From positions 21,904,559-21,968,558 of the forward strand of contig NC_052614.1 in NCBI RefSeq assembly GCF_016545825.1: a stretch of 64,000 bases of DNA. Reading direction: 5' to 3'. The notes below the pieces were generated by a model that worked only from the letters and a program-made list of their open reading frames with translations, was not told where the DNA came from and searched no databases. A program made the position numbers and the translations under genes. The stretch is from Eucalyptus grandis. Its lineage: Eukaryota; Streptophyta; Magnoliopsida; Myrtales; Myrtaceae. How positions within the stretch are numbered: the first letter of the stretch is position 1; each line of letters begins with the position of its first letter. Below, piece after piece: positions 34,601 to 47,430 of this stretch.

Positions 34601-36500
34601 AAATAAAAATAAAAATTAGTGGATGATAAATTTATTGTCACTGTACCAATTTAGGATTTTTAATAATCAAAAAAATTATTTAGAATAAATTTGTCATAAA
34701 TATATCAATTTAGAGTTTTTTGTAGTATTAATCTTTTTTTTTTTTTGTATTGGTATACAATTCTTATTAGTATGGATAAAATAGATTACTCCAACGACAA
34801 AAACAAAACCAAAACCAACATAATCCTCTATTCTTGAGATGACTACTAATGTAAAACTCAAGAAGGAGCTGAATTTTAAAAGAATTATAACATCTCATAA
34901 AAGGGAGAAAATTAGCTTTTGCAAAAGAAACATAGTTATATAGATGCAGTAGTTTATATATATATGGATAATAAAAAAGGTAAAGAGATGGATGATATTG
35001 TAAGATAAATTTATAGTGTTCCGGCCTTCCACTTACAGACACAACCATCTATTACAACACTGTAATCCCCCCACTTGCAAAATTACAAGAAATACAGCCT
35101 TCACAGAACAATTAAAAAAAAAAAGAAGATTTTTTGCATTAGTGAAAGCCGTACTTCAGTAATTTCCCACATTTTTTTTTGGAAAACTATCTATTCGTTT
35201 TTGGAAAACTTCAGTAATTTCAACTGAAACAAATATCTATACTTCAGTAATTTCCCATTCATTAAGATGATTATCCTAAAAGGATTATTTAATCGCTTTT
35301 TAATAAACACGAATAGTATATAAAGAGACCAAGGTGTAAGAATATATAAAAATGACATATCAAACGTGTGTGTTCTTACATTAAATTTTCATACCGGACC
35401 TGTTTTTGTAAGAATAGGAATGATAGCTGTTGTTTCCGCTCATTTAATTTCAGCTATGGTCATGAACCAGGGCCATGGACGTCGCAACCTGCGTTGATTC
35501 ACTGCGACGGAGATCTGCGATCACATGAGGCTGGCGAACTTCATAGTCATGGCCGTGGGAGGTCTGCTCCGTCGATTCACGAAGCCATTTTTTGGCATTG
35601 ACTGGGGCCTGAAGAAGCAATCCGCAATCCAGATTGAACCGCACCCGCAATTGGAATGAACGGAGGCCGATATAACGTGGAGCACCACCGCTGCCAAAAG
35701 CATCGGTCCAGCATCGGCCCACCATTAGCGTCCTAGTCCTGCGTGGGCAGGCATGTTTCTTCAATTTTCATTTTGGCACAATCTATGCTGAGGCGAGGAT
35801 GGGAGTATGTTTGGGCTGGAATGCCTCCATTCCTTATGTCCAATGAATGTGAGGGGTTATGGGAATCTCACCAATACCAGCCCAGGCATTCCTTAAAACA
35901 TTAGCTATGCAGCTTGACTCGAGCATTCCTCCTCCGACAAAATCCTTCCATTCAAAACCATCTCAGCATCCTTATCATCAACTTGCTCCAAGTCCAATTT
36001 GATCCCCCCAGAAGATCGTCTGGCAGAGATGCTTGGGATGTTAAATGGAACCTCTGCAGCCATCCTGTAAGGAGAAAAAAGAAATGGGTCAGCAGAGAAT
36101 CGACTCAGAAAGGTCGTCGAACGGTTGTTAGGGGCAATGTGTAGTGATAGGAAAACTAACGGGATGAAACAATGGCGAGGGGACTAGTCAACTAAAATAG
36201 AAAGCACATGGAAATGACTCATGATAATATAGAGAGCCCGTTTGAGGAGTATGGATAATCGAGAAGCTCTCACGGAGGAGAGAAATACTTATCTATGTAT
36301 GCCTTCCTGAAAAGAAATTGGATCTCATTTTTGGAGCATAAACGCTAGAAAGCTCACGTATGAAGATAATTAAAAAAAGGGTTTTCGTAATTTCTAGCTT
36401 ACAAAAGCTCGGTTAGTAAATATCTCTCGATTTTAATTGCGTAAATGTACTTACGTGGTTTATAATGAAATTCTTCTGGTTTTCGCACGTTCTCATCGAA
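34601..36500. other. Intergenic, nothing recognised
   Basis: AT-rich up to about 35.4 kb, then a moderately GC-rich stretch to 36.1 kb whose overlapping frames (60-104 codons) have no recognisable domains. Confidence 0.45.
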
Positions 36501-36630
36501 GGATTAGAAATTTAGAGTTGAGGTGATAAAAAAATGATTGATCAGTATAGAATGGGAATTGAAAATGATTGATGTAAATCCTTCGAGCCAATATTTCAGC
36601 ACGTTCTCTTTGAAGGATTGGGAATTTAGA
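36501..36630. repeat. 113 bp tandem unit interrupted by the LINE
   Basis: The unit aggattagaaatttagagtt… at 36501 starts again at 36614 (aggattgggaatttaga) and is cut by the LINE insertion. It continues after the LINE at 42888 (gttgagatgataaaaatatg, tgtaaatccttcaagcc). The LINE thus landed in the second copy of an existing tandem repeat. Confidence 0.8.
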
Positions 36631-36669
36631 ATTTTTTTTTTTTTGGTCAAAAATAGATATTGCATTCAT

Positions 36670-39600
36670 TCATGAAAATAAGCAAGCCTTACAAGGCAAC
36701 GATGGGTAAAACTCTAAACATAGAATTTCCGAAAGGGAGAGAGGAGGAAAAGTCACCCAATTTGCAAGGAGATTTTTGGTTCGGTGAGAGTTAGCTAGCC
36801 AATCTGCTGCTCGGTTTGCCTCGCGAGGATAATATTCTACCCTTGCTGATTTGAAAAGGCATAATTCTTCTTTGCACTGTTCCACAATTTCCTTCAAGTC
36901 CCATGATGTTTCAGCCCGGCCCATCACAGCTTCCACCAAAGTTGAATTGTCACTTTCGTGCACCCATCTGCAACTTTGACCGGTTCCTGTGCCCACGTGC
37001 ACGGCTTCTCTTCCTCTCAGTATTCTACCCTTGCTAATTTGAAAAGGCATAATTCTTCTTTGCACTGTTCCACAATTTCCTTCAAGTCCCATGATGTTTC
37101 TGCCCGGCCCATCACAGCTTCCACCAAAGTTGAACTATCGCTTTCGAGCACCCATCTGCAACTTTGACTGGTTCATGTGCCCACGTGCACGGCTTCTCTT
37201 CCTCTCAAGTACATGAAACCGTGCAGCAAAGATAGGGCTTTTGCTTGTTGAGGAGAAGACGCCCGTATCTGCACTGCGAAGCCCTCAACCACGAGACTCG
37301 ACGGATCTCGCGCAATCCCAGTTGTCGAACCTAGGAAATCGCTCGGAGTCCATGAGGCGTTGACGTTTAGCTTCATCTTGTCTCTGTCCGGCCGCGTCCA
37401 TCTAATCGGTAGGCTTCAGGTTGTGGGTTTTTGCCCTTTTTAATTCTGCCATCTGCTGAAATTTTTTTGTTGTGTTATTGCGAGATCTACAAGATCACTT
37501 GGTTGGGGACGCTTTGCTCGAAAAATGAAATTGTTTCGGGTCTTCCAGATATTCCACAGCACAGTAGCAACTAGTTCTCTATCAGGTGAGATGTCGCTTC
37601 TTTCGAACACTTCCGTTAGCCACTGATCACACCTTGTTATGTTGCTTGGGTTTCTGATGATGTTGATTTGTGGATCTACCCAAATTTTTTTCGTCCATTT
37701 GCAAAGTAGAAATAGGTGTTCTGTTGTTTCCATGTGTGTAGAACAAAGCGGACAGTAGGGGTTGGGTAGCATTTTCCTTTTATGCAGATTCTCCTTGTTG
37801 GTAAGGTGTTTTGACAAAGGCTCCATAGGAAAGGTCTCATTTTGAGGGGAATAGATAGACTCTAGATCTTGGAGGCTTGTAAGAACATGTTGCTCTGTTT
37901 TGTTTTGTTCTTGTGGCGTTAGAATAGGCCCTGTTGTACCCCTCTTCACAATGTATGTCCCCGATTTATTACCTATCCATACTAGATAATCATCCTTCGG
38001 GACAAGGCTAATGGGTATCACAAATATCTCATTTGCTGTTTGTTCTTCAAAAATATTTAGGATTAAACTTTCCTTCCATACCCGCGAGTCTTCATTGATA
38101 AGTTCTCGCCACCATAATTGGTTCATTTTGGTTAGTGGGCCTCCAAGCACTCAGACTTTAGCCATTTGTCTTCTTGTTAATAGATTGGCCATCCCCAACT
38201 GACAATTTAACCTCGATTCTATGGCTTCTCTCCTGTTAAAATGCTTTGCTATCCCCAAGACGGTCGTTGCCCTTTTCTTGCCTTCCACAAGTCTCTGTTT
38301 GGAAAATAAATGCCTTTCAAAATTCTACTCCACAAAGCTGAAGGGGTTTTGGATAATCGCCAAGCTTGCTTGCTGAGCATAGCTCTGTTAAAATTTCTCA
38401 AATCTTTGAACCCCAAACCTCCCTCATCTTTCCTGGTTTTTAATGTTTCCCATTTTTTCCAATGCAAGTCCCTTTTGAATTGCTTTTCTCGCCACCAAAA
38501 TGAAGCAATTCTTTTTTTTTTTCTATGGCTTTGCAAATAGAGATAGGCAATTTAAAGACTAACATCACATAATGGGGGAGGGCTTGCACAACGCTCTTTA
38601 TCAGAATTTCTTTACCTGCTTTGGATAGTAATTTTTCTTTCCATCCTTCTAGCTTCGAGTTTACTCTTGCTAGAATCCAAGCAAACATCTCCTTCTTTGA
38701 GTGACCCCATTCTATTGGTATTTCAAGATATTTCCTTGTTTTTTCTATTATTAGGACTCTAAGTTCTTGTGCTAAGTTTCTTTTCAGAAATAACGGACAA
38801 TTGCTGCTGAAACATACCCCTAATTTGTTTAGATTAATGGCTTGGCCCGATGCAAAACAATACTGGTTGAGAATATTTGCTAAGTTTTGGCATTCTACTA
38901 TAGTCCCGTTCAAGAAAAATATGGCATCATCAGCAAAGAGTAAATGAGATAGTGTAGGGCAGAACCTGTTTAGCTTTATCCCCTTAATGCTTCTATCTTC
39001 CAAGGCTTGGTTCATCATCCCAGTCAAAACATTTGCTACTAGGATGAATAAATATGGGGAAAGAGGGTCAACTTGTCTCGATTCCTTTGAAGGGGTGAAA
39101 TATTGAGTAGGCTCCCCATTTATCTTCACACTTAGGGACACCATCAAAACACGTTGCATGATTAGAGATACCCACCGCTCATAAAAACCCATTTTCAGCA
39201 TACAATCCCTCAAAAAGTCCTATTCGATTCTGTCATAGGCTTTCTGCATATCCAGTTTCAATATCGCCTGAAACTTTTTCTTCCTTTTGTTATTCTCAAT
39301 TGATGCAAGACTTCTTGAATTATGAAAATATTATTTTGTATTTGCCTCCCTTGTACAAAGGTGTTCTGCTCAGGCTCTATGATCTCTGGAAGCCAAATAT
39401 TTAGTCTGTTTGCCATAACTTTTGAGATGATTTTGTAGTTGACATTGCATAGACTAATGGGTCTAAATTGGCCTATATTTTCTGGGTTTTTTACTTTTGG
39501 TAGCAAGGAAATGTGTGTTTTGTTGAGGAGGGGGTCGATGATACCTGTTTCAAAGAAATTCTACACTAGTTGGAACAAATCTAGCTTAATATCCTCCCAA

Positions 39601-40839
39601 GATTGCTGATAAAAAAGCCCATCTAGACCGTCGGGCCCGGGGGCCTTTAAAGAGCCCAGTTGGAAAACCACGTCTTTCACCTCTTCAAGGGTAATATTTG
39701 CCATCAAATTTTCATTTATTTCCTCACTTATTGGGCTGGGACACTAGTTTAGGATTGGCTGATAGTTCCTAGGACCCACCGATTTATATAAGTTCCGATA
39801 GAAAGACCCTATATGTTTTTTGAGTGCCGCCGGATCCCTACACCAGCTTTAATATTCCATTTGCAGCATTGTAATTCTATTTCTTTGTCTTCTCTGTACT
39901 GTTGTGGCATGGAAGAACTTGGTATTCCTATCTCCCCATTACAGCCAATTGATGCGTGCTCTCATCCCCCAAAATTTTTCCTCTTGTTTCCATAGTTTGT
40001 CTATCTTGTCGATAATATTCTGTGCTTCCTTCCTGCTGGAATTTTCAGAATTCTTGTTGGTCATCTTTGTTAATTCTTTGTTTAGCTCCTTGATATGACG
40101 TCGTGAGTTGGTGAATTTTTCTTTGCTCCATTTAACAAGCTCCGTAGAAATATCATTGACTTTCATAGAGAAACTCATTTGGCTTAATGGCGTTTTGTTC
40201 CAAGTTCTCTTGATAATCTCTCCACACTCTTGATCTTCTAACCAGTATGCTTCAAATTTGATTTCTCTCTTCCTTTTCTTACTTTCAGGGTGCAATACCC
40301 GGAGAAGAGGGCTGTGGTCCAAGCCAATTGCTGGTAGAGCCTGTACTTCAGCTACGGGAAAGGTAATTCTCCAGTCCAATGTGCATAAGACTATCTAATC
40401 TTTTTTTAACAAGGACCTCCCCTTCCCGGTTGTTTGCCCAAGTGTAAGCACAGCATTTGTTGTCCATATCCATTAGGGAACACTCATTTAATAAATCTTG
40501 AAACGCTGCTATTCTATGATTATCAGCTTCTCTTTTCCCCACCTTCTCCCAAATATATAAAATTTCATAAAAATCTCCCATGCATATCCACGGTAAATGA
40601 TTTGATAACTGAAAATCCTTCAACTTTTGCCATAGCTTTAGTCTCTCCCCGAAGTTCGTCGATGCATGGAGAAAAGTTATCCTCATTTGATAGCCACTAT
40701 TTGGATCTCTGCACTCCAAATCAATAAATTCTTTAGAGCTGTCATTTACCTTTAACACCACTTCCTCACTCCACAAAATTGCTAAACCTCCCGCAATTCC
40801 TTCGGATTTTCTAGGAATAGATTTTGGAAGTTGAGTCAC
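36670..40839 (-). pseudogene. LINE ORF2 (endonuclease, reverse transcriptase, RNase H), broken
   Basis: Order on the minus strand: endonuclease 40839-40348 (GGLAILWSEEV, ICMGDFYEIL, CAYTWANNREG); linker 40379-39939; RT fingers 39506-39258; RT palm and thumb 39213-38440 with FADDAIFFLNG and KEILIKSVVQALPHYVM; zf-RVT 38150-37440; RNase H remnants 37376-36670. Normal GDFNEIL reads GDFYEIL here. The RNase H part contains a 188 bp tandem duplication that breaks the frame. Confidence 0.92.
36833..37208. repeat. 188 bp tandem duplication inside the LINE RNase H region
   Basis: Two adjacent copies, 36833-37020 and 37021-37208, each begin tattctacccttgct(g/a)att and end ggcttctcttcctctca. They are almost identical, with under ten differences by eye. 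188 is not a multiple of three, so the duplication shifts the RNase H reading frame. Confidence 0.95.
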
Positions 40840-41203
40840 CTTTTAACACCCTCCACCATTGTTGCTTTGTTCTTTGTTTCCATCAAGAAGACTAGGTTGG
40901 GCCTTTCAAGAGCTACTAGAGCTCTTAGCTCCTAGAATGTTAGGGGATTGCCCAGCCCCTAACAATTATAGCTTATGATTTTCATATTGTCGCCAGTGGC
41001 TTATTAAGGCTAGTCACCACAGCCCATTTATTACCATCTTTGATCAACTGGATAAGGGTCTCCAAGAGCTCCATCTCATCAATCAAAAGGGGAGTTTGTT
41101 CTGCTATGCATATATGTTTTTTCACCCTCTACACCTTCATACTTTTTTTGCTGCATTTCCCAACTTTTGAGAGGATCGGCCTATTAGCTTTGAAGCACAT
41201 AAT

Positions 41204-42197
41204 CTATTTGCCATGATCTATAATCTTCATAGTTGTGTCTACTGGTTCTTTTGGTGCCTCCTGCACATTTGAGTTTTCAGCCCTTTTCTTGTTGCGATCT
41301 GGGGATGCCAAGTTGTCGATTTCATCTCTAGCCACTAGGTCCATTTCGTAGGTTATAGGAGGAATTTCTAGTGCCGTTTCTTCCACAGTAATTTCTTCTT
41401 CTAGTTTTCCATAGAATGCTTCCCAGTGGGGGCTATGGTCTTATACTTTCGCCTTAAGCCATGGTCCATATTTTCCAGCTTTGTTTTCAGCCCATGATGT
41501 TTGCTCATACGGGATTTCTTCGCAGTTAGTAGCATAATGACCAATTTTTCCACATGAATAGCAATAGTGCGGTAGCCGTTCATATTTAAACTCCACCCAT
41601 AGCTTCTTGTTTCCAATATCTAGAATAGCCCCTGATTTTAGTGGAGCTGATAAGTCCACTTCCACTTTTACTTTTCCACTTTTATGTAGTCCATTTCCCT
41701 TAAAGTCCACCTGAATTTCCAGAACTTTGCCTACCTTTTTTACTAGATCAGTAAACACTTCTTCTAGTATCCACCCAGGGGGTATCCCTCTCATATGCAC
41801 CCAAAAGCGCATCGAGAATAATCATAACAAAGGTTTCGGGAATGTCAAGTTTACATTGTTTAAGTACTAATAGATTACGGCAAAAGACCGGGGCCCGGAT
41901 TTCATAACTCTCTCATTTTCCTCCTTCAATTGAAAAACGAATAAGAAAAAACCTGATTCCTTTTGTGTGCATATCACCGATTCTGTTCTCCATGCTTTCT
42001 TCATAATTTGAAGAAAAGCTTGGAAGTTGACATTTGGTTTGGAGAATAGCTTCCCGAAAATGGTCTAATTGCATTGTTCCCTTTTTTTTTTGGGGGATTT
42101 CTTTGATCACTTCGACTACATCATTTTCCGACCACAGATGGCCCAAGTTTTTACATAAGGCACCCGAACGCAACTCATTCTCTTCTTTACCTTCCAT
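41204..42197 (-). pseudogene. LINE ORF1 (gag-like, zinc knuckle), broken
   Basis: Fragments 42197-41913, 41812-41441 and 41386-41204 together give the ORF1 nucleic-acid-binding protein of plant L1 elements: a conserved FWVHMRGIPPGW segment, VEFKYERLPHYCYSCGKIGH with a CX2CX4HX4C knuckle, and a charged C-terminal region. The frame is interrupted between 41913 and 41812 and again near 41440. Confidence 0.85.
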
Positions 42198-42887
42198 TCT
42201 TCTATTTTGCAGGTATGAAGTTTACCTTCATTATTATGATTTGTAATGTTGCTAAGTGGGTTTTTGATATTTTGGAGGGGAGGTCTATAGGAAATGCAGA
42301 TTGAAGGGAGCTCTGTGATGGAAGGGTGTATCGAGTAACGGGAAGACAAAAACAACCAAGGGAATGATCCACTTCCTCCGATTCAGCCTTTTATCTCAAT
42401 AGAGAATAAGTAATGCTTTACAAGAGTGGAGCTCAGGCCAGTAACAAGACCAACACAGATCAAACGAGGCAAGACCCTTTCTATTTACTACATAACAGTC
42501 TACTTCCATCTAGGTATTTCGAGAAAACGTCAAACCCATTCCGCTACATCATAATCGAATACCCATAAGATGACCATGAAGAGAAGGGCGACATCCCACC
42601 TTTCGCGAGGCCAGAGCTATGATTCATCAAGCATTGTTAGAATTCTCTGAAGATAGATGGCAAGATTGTTCCATTGCTCGAGACTTCACCTTTTTACAGA
42701 GAAAGATAGTAGGGTTGGGTTTCTAAGGATTATGTGATGGGCTTCATTGGTTCAAAGAGGGGGATCGTGGTTTTGAGTAAAGGAAAGCTCCTGGAGATTT
42801 AGGGTTTTGGGGGGTAGCTACCACCATGGATAGAGGAAAACTCTCAAAGTTGAGAGAGAAAGGATTGCTCTTCAATGGGAATTTAGA

Positions 42888-43104
42888 GTTGAGATGATAA
42901 AAATATGATTGATTAGCATTGAATGTGGCATTGCAAATGATTAATGTAAATCCTTCAAGCCAAATATTTCAGCGAATTCGAGTCCATTGAATTCCGTTTC
43001 TTAATTTGGCGCAAGAGTACCATGTGCACCACTTCTGGTATTCAATTGAAAAAAAAAAAGAAAAAAGAATTCCTACCGAAAGCCAAGAAACAGCAATCTA
43101 ATTC
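42888..43104. other. Spacer between LINE and solo LTR
   Basis: Holds the remainder of the 113 bp tandem unit (to about 42985) and then plain AT-rich flank ending in aattc, the target duplication of the LTR. Confidence 0.6.
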
Positions 43105-46100
43105 TGTCGCGACCAAATTTTTGGGTGTAAACCACCTAGGGTTTGGCTAATGAATTGTTAAGCCTAGACTTAACTCGGGCTCTTCCAAACCCATACCAAT
43201 TCGCGACTTAGGTTCAAGTTTTTCAACATGCAGATAAATTTTATCTAGGAGTCGCCATTAATCTATTTTTGGTGGGTCAATTAGAAACCCAAGTAAAGTA
43301 ACGGGAGTTTTACTTTACTCCTACGAATCGAGACTATGAGTAGGGGGACTTGGTTACACTAGATTCCTCTAATGCCATTTTGGTACCATTCTTTTATTTT
43401 CAAAAATGTTTGGCAAGCAGCTTGAATTGATTTTAAATCTATTTCCCTAACATGTGAGGTGATCATGCGGGTGCGTAATCCACCAATTTAACACCCAGAT
43501 AAACGATAAATAAATTGCAAAAACTTACCCCAAAACAATGAAAACATCTGTAATGTTAAATTAAAATCCATATCAACAACCCTAGATATGGTTTCTAATT
43601 AACAAACAATTTTTTCACTTAATTAATGAAAATCATGAAATATGCAATGCAATATTAACTAAATGACCTAATTCTAATGACATGTAATTTCTAATTAAAT
43701 AGACCTAGCAATAATTAATAAATGACATGCATTTCATGAACCTAATGCTATATGACGTGCACATGATTTTTATTTACTTAATAAGCATGCAATCTATCCT
43801 AATATGTTCTTACCTTTTACCCAAAAAAAAAAAAAAAAAAAAAATCTATCCTAATATGCGATGACATGCAAAGAATGCCCTAATTCTAAGTTTTCCTTTT
43901 TCCTTTTTTTCTTTTTTTTTTTTAAAATTCGAAATTAAAATTGTTAAATAATTAAACATGCAATTTAGGTTAATGAAACGACAATCTAACATCCTAAATT
44001 TATTTTTTTATTTCGAAAATTCATGATAAATAAAATGCTTAGTCTAAATATGCAAATAACCCTAAAGCATGCAATATTCTAACTTAAACATATCTCAAGA
44101 TGAATAAAGCAATCGAGACACGATAGACCATTCAAAATCATCAAAGATATCACACACCATTCAGATTAAGTGATGATATTTCGCTAGTAAAATCGATAAA
44201 TTGATCTTAAGCCTTAAAGATCAAAATATTAATTTTATTCCTGCTTGATTAATTATTTCATCTAAAGTCTTATAGATGAAATAAAAAACCCAGGTGCAGT
44301 TGCGAATTGGGCAATAAATCTTAATTGGGAGATATGCCTATCATTCAAATATGCTTAATGGATATAAGATAGACAAATTAGGCGATAAAATATTCAATGG
44401 CATCGAGTAAGGAGTATTACCTAATTGTGACAATAACTTTCCAAATTCGAGCGCCGGGCAATGGATCACGAATGGTGACCGATGGTGGTTTGCAATGCTT
44501 GACAGTGTGAGCAATGGCGTGTGGCGAGCAACACAGTGTGGTGGGTGACCGGCGACAACGAGGACGCCCAAGATGGATCATAGTGGACCGCTTGTCTAAA
44601 GTTGAAGACGTCGAGGTGACGCCGCAGAGAGGAAGCTTTGACAATTTTTTCTTTTGTATTTTCACTTCTGGACAATACCTGTAGAAGACCAATTCACCAC
44701 TTAGACTTATTTCATCAAAATTCTAGCGACTCTTTTGACTATGGACTCTAGCCTTGCAAGTGGTGGCCACAGTATATGACGTGGTATTCATGCTGGTCAA
44801 GAGATGTTGGCCTCTTTGGACTCTGACAAAACCTGCAAAGAATGAATACGAACAAAGCGCAAAAGCCTGTTTGGTGATTGTCGGTGAGTCAGAAGAAAAC
44901 ACTTCAGGACATCGCCAGGCTAGATGGAACTTGCGGGAGTCCTCGCCGACTCCGAACTAGGCTATAGTGGTTCAAGCGTCCTTGGGGTGTGCTGGTTCGT
45001 GGTATAGCAAAAGCAGTAGATCATGGATCGTCGGGGATGCGAGGGCTGCTCGAGTGATTGCGGCAAGGAGAAATTACGATCCCGTCGGGGCACAAACGAA
45101 TCAAGCAACGGTTGAGCGCGAGGAAGGCAGTAGCTCCATCATCGTCTCGGTTGAGCTGGGCTCGTCGAGGCTTGGTCATGACGGTAGGAGTTTGGCACCA
45201 GATCAGCAGCTCGTCGGAAAGGCAAAGAGGTCACAGAGCGAGTCCATCGTTGCTGCAGGGGAAACGCAGCAAAGATGGTGTAGCGACGGTAACTCAGGCG
45301 GCTCGGGTGTGACGCTGTGGCAAAGGGCCTCGCACAACGTGGGGCTCCTCGGTTCAGCAGAGAGAGTTCCTTCTCTTTTCTCTCTCTCTCACGTGTAAAT
45401 CTCTCAACGTGCCTTTTAGAATAGAAGTGCCGACCCCCCACGACAGTGTTAGCGTTCTCCTTATTTATAGGACAACCAAGGCTTTCAAAGGAAAGGACCC
45501 AATATAATATATTTTATTCCTCCCTTTCCTCAAATGCGTGAATACTCCCAATTGACCATATATTCATGATTTTCGGCCACGAATTCTTTTCTTTTCTGCT
45601 CACGCCCTTGGATGCGTAGGACGCATGGAATTTTCTTTATTGGTGCACTCTTTCTTGTTTTAAAACAAGAAGTATGTGTCCCAATCCTTAATTTGGTAGA
45701 TTTTTGCGTAGAAATATCACACTTCTCTGCACCAAGTTGACTGAGATTATCTTCTATTAATAAAGATATTTATTCTTCCTCAGATTTTTCTTGCCTTGTT
45801 AAGATCCCATGTGAAAATTGTGCTCAATCTTTCCCAAATTCGTGTCAAACTTGGTTATATTATGAAGCTTACTCCAATCTTTCACTTTCCGTGGGCTTAA
45901 TTTCAATAAAGCTAAAAACCATTTACCCGAGTTCATCCGCCGCCAACCCGATTCAATGCAATTATGTTCAAAACTTAAGCCCATCCGCTACCAGTCCATA
46001 AATATGCAAGTATATTGAGATATGCTCCTAATAACTATATGTAATGCGATTTATTATTTTTGTTTAGGGGCTAAAGTTTAGTCCCTAATTTTTTATGTAA

Positions 46101-46139
46101 TAAATGAATGATAGGATCGTCAAAATTTAGGTGTCAACA
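43105..46139. mobile_element. Solo LTR, 3.0 kb, with 5 bp target-site duplication
   Basis: It begins TGTCGCGACCAAATTT and ends GGTGTCAACA, i.e. TG…CA ends. The pentamer aattc lies on both sides (43100-43104 and 46140-46144). No primer-binding site, gag or pol lies inside, so it is a solo LTR left by recombination between the two LTRs of a full element. It contains the ggagtcgccattaatctat motif at 43252. The GC-rich section 44.45-45.45 kb has overlapping frames of up to 143 codons that match no protein. A large LTR like this fits Ty3/gypsy (chromovirus or Tat-type), but lineage cannot be decided without internal domains. Confidence 0.85.
43791..43858 (+). mobile_element. 36 bp poly(A)-only retroposon insertion with 16 bp TSD
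   Basis: aatctatcctaatatg occurs at 43791-43806 and 43843-43858. Between them are only ttcttaccttttaccc plus about 20 A. This is an extreme 5'-truncated LINE/SINE insertion. The 16 non-A bases resemble the 3' end of the truncated LINE at 48916 (…tttcacctttccgatc before its A tail). Confidence 0.85.
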
Positions 46140-46144
46140 AATTC

Positions 46145-46520
46145 GGTAACCATTCATGATAAACTTCGATTGACCGAAGATGTGTGGATCCTATTAAGTC
46201 TTAGGATTGAAGGATTATATCCTTAGGTTCTGAACTAGTACCAAAAGTTGCAAGCCTTGAGTACAATCTTGTATGTTGATACAACATTCGGTTTCGACAC
46301 AAAGTATTACTGCATTTTCTTGTCAAAATATAATTGCTTCTTAAGAACTTCTTTGTTCGTTACGATGATTTTTTTGCTGAACATAGTTCTTTTCATTGTT
46401 CACATCTGAAACCGCTCAGTTTCGGTTTGTTGCTTTTATTAGTTTTTTTAGGGACTCACCTGTCCTGATGCATTGCTTGTGGTATAGTTTGTCAAAACTT
46501 CATACTTAATGGATAACCGA
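46145..46520. other. Spacer, nothing recognised
   Basis: No coding or repeat signature; lies between the solo LTR and the next LTR start. Confidence 0.4.
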
Positions 46521-47330
46521 TGTTGGCGCGAAAATTAGCTCATTGGGCCTAGAAAAGAGGAAAGCCCATTAAGCCCAAGTCGTGAGAAGAATAGCCGGTT
46601 ACAAGAGATACCGAGGAGTTGGAATTAGTAATTGCTCCGGCTCAAAGCGATAAAAATGAAGACAACTTTGAGAGTTTGGTGCCCATGACACTATCGATAA
46701 GGTGATGCAATTATTGGTGTGGTACCAAAGTCTCCAGAAGTGATTCGAAATTGAAGATAATAACTGCTAAAGAACAGTTACTTGTGAGATTAACTATAAA
46801 TAGCCAAAGAAACACAATTGTAAAGGACCCTTTTCCTAAAACACAAGAACATTTATCTTTTGACTATCTTGTTATTGCACGTTTACATTTTATCACACAT
46901 TTTATCTCCTATTTATCCTTTTCTTTATTGTCTATAGAGAAAGACTAGTCGCTTCCTTTTTGAAATGACACAAAACCTAGTTTACATAAAAAGGCCCAAG
47001 ATTTGCCTCTTCGGTAAAAGATATTTGTCAAGGAAGTTGTTAACATTTTTTTGGCACATCCGGTGGGACCATCATGGTCCATTCCTAGGAGGTGTCTATG
47101 GCAAGAATAAGGAACAAGGAGAGTGGCACTACCATTGGCAAGGACAATCAATCCTTGCAAGGTGTGGGAGAAAGGGCTGCTTGTTTTGAAAATTCCAAGC
47201 AGGAGGCGGACCAGATTGATGATGTCAATTTGAGCTTGAATTTTGGTGATATCCCCCGGAACTTTACCAAGGATTATGGGAGGGATTTGACCCAAATTCA
47301 ACAATATTGGCCACCGTGAGGAGGATGTAT
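46521..47330 (+). mobile_element. Ty3/gypsy 5' LTR, primer-binding site and start of gag
   Basis: A 525 bp LTR (46521-47045) starts TGTTGGCGCGAAAATTAG and ends GTTGTTAACA, with a TATA-like ctataaatagcc at about 46794. Six bases on, ttggcacatccggtgggacc is the primer-binding-site region used by Tat-like plant gypsy elements. A gag start follows from 47099 (MARIRNKESG…), open to about 47317. The rest of the element is missing: another LTR start interrupts at 47431. Confidence 0.7.
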
Positions 47331-47430
47331 GAAGAACACAAAATGATTTGATTAATCATATGGCTAATAATTTGTCTCGAGATTCTTACCCCTCTATTCA
47401 CCAACTTGGTAACCAAACTTTTTTTAAGGT

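Larger units (their letters stand above)
36631..42875 (-). mobile_element. L1-type LINE, about 6.2 kb, with 12 bp target-site duplication
   Basis: The 12-mer tgggaatttaga flanks it at 36619-36630 and 42876-42887. The poly(A) tail appears as poly(T) at 36632-36644, so the element reads on the minus strand. From its 5' end: ORF1 (42197-41204) with a CYSCGKIGHYATNC zinc knuckle; ORF2 with an AP endonuclease (40839-40348, CMGDF motif near 40570), reverse transcriptase (39506-38440, including FRPISLCNVNYKIISK and the catalytic FADDAIFF near 38930), a zf-RVT CPLCS-x-HMETTEHLFLLC finger (about 37720) and an RNase H-like tail (37376-36670). Several stops and frameshifts split ORF2, so it is inactive, but it is nearly full length. 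Confidence 0.95.

Noticed and set aside
44341..45441. GC-rich overlapping frames (up to 143 codons) as a host gene
   Set aside because: They lie inside a solo LTR bounded by TSDs, both strands are equally open, and no family is recognisable.
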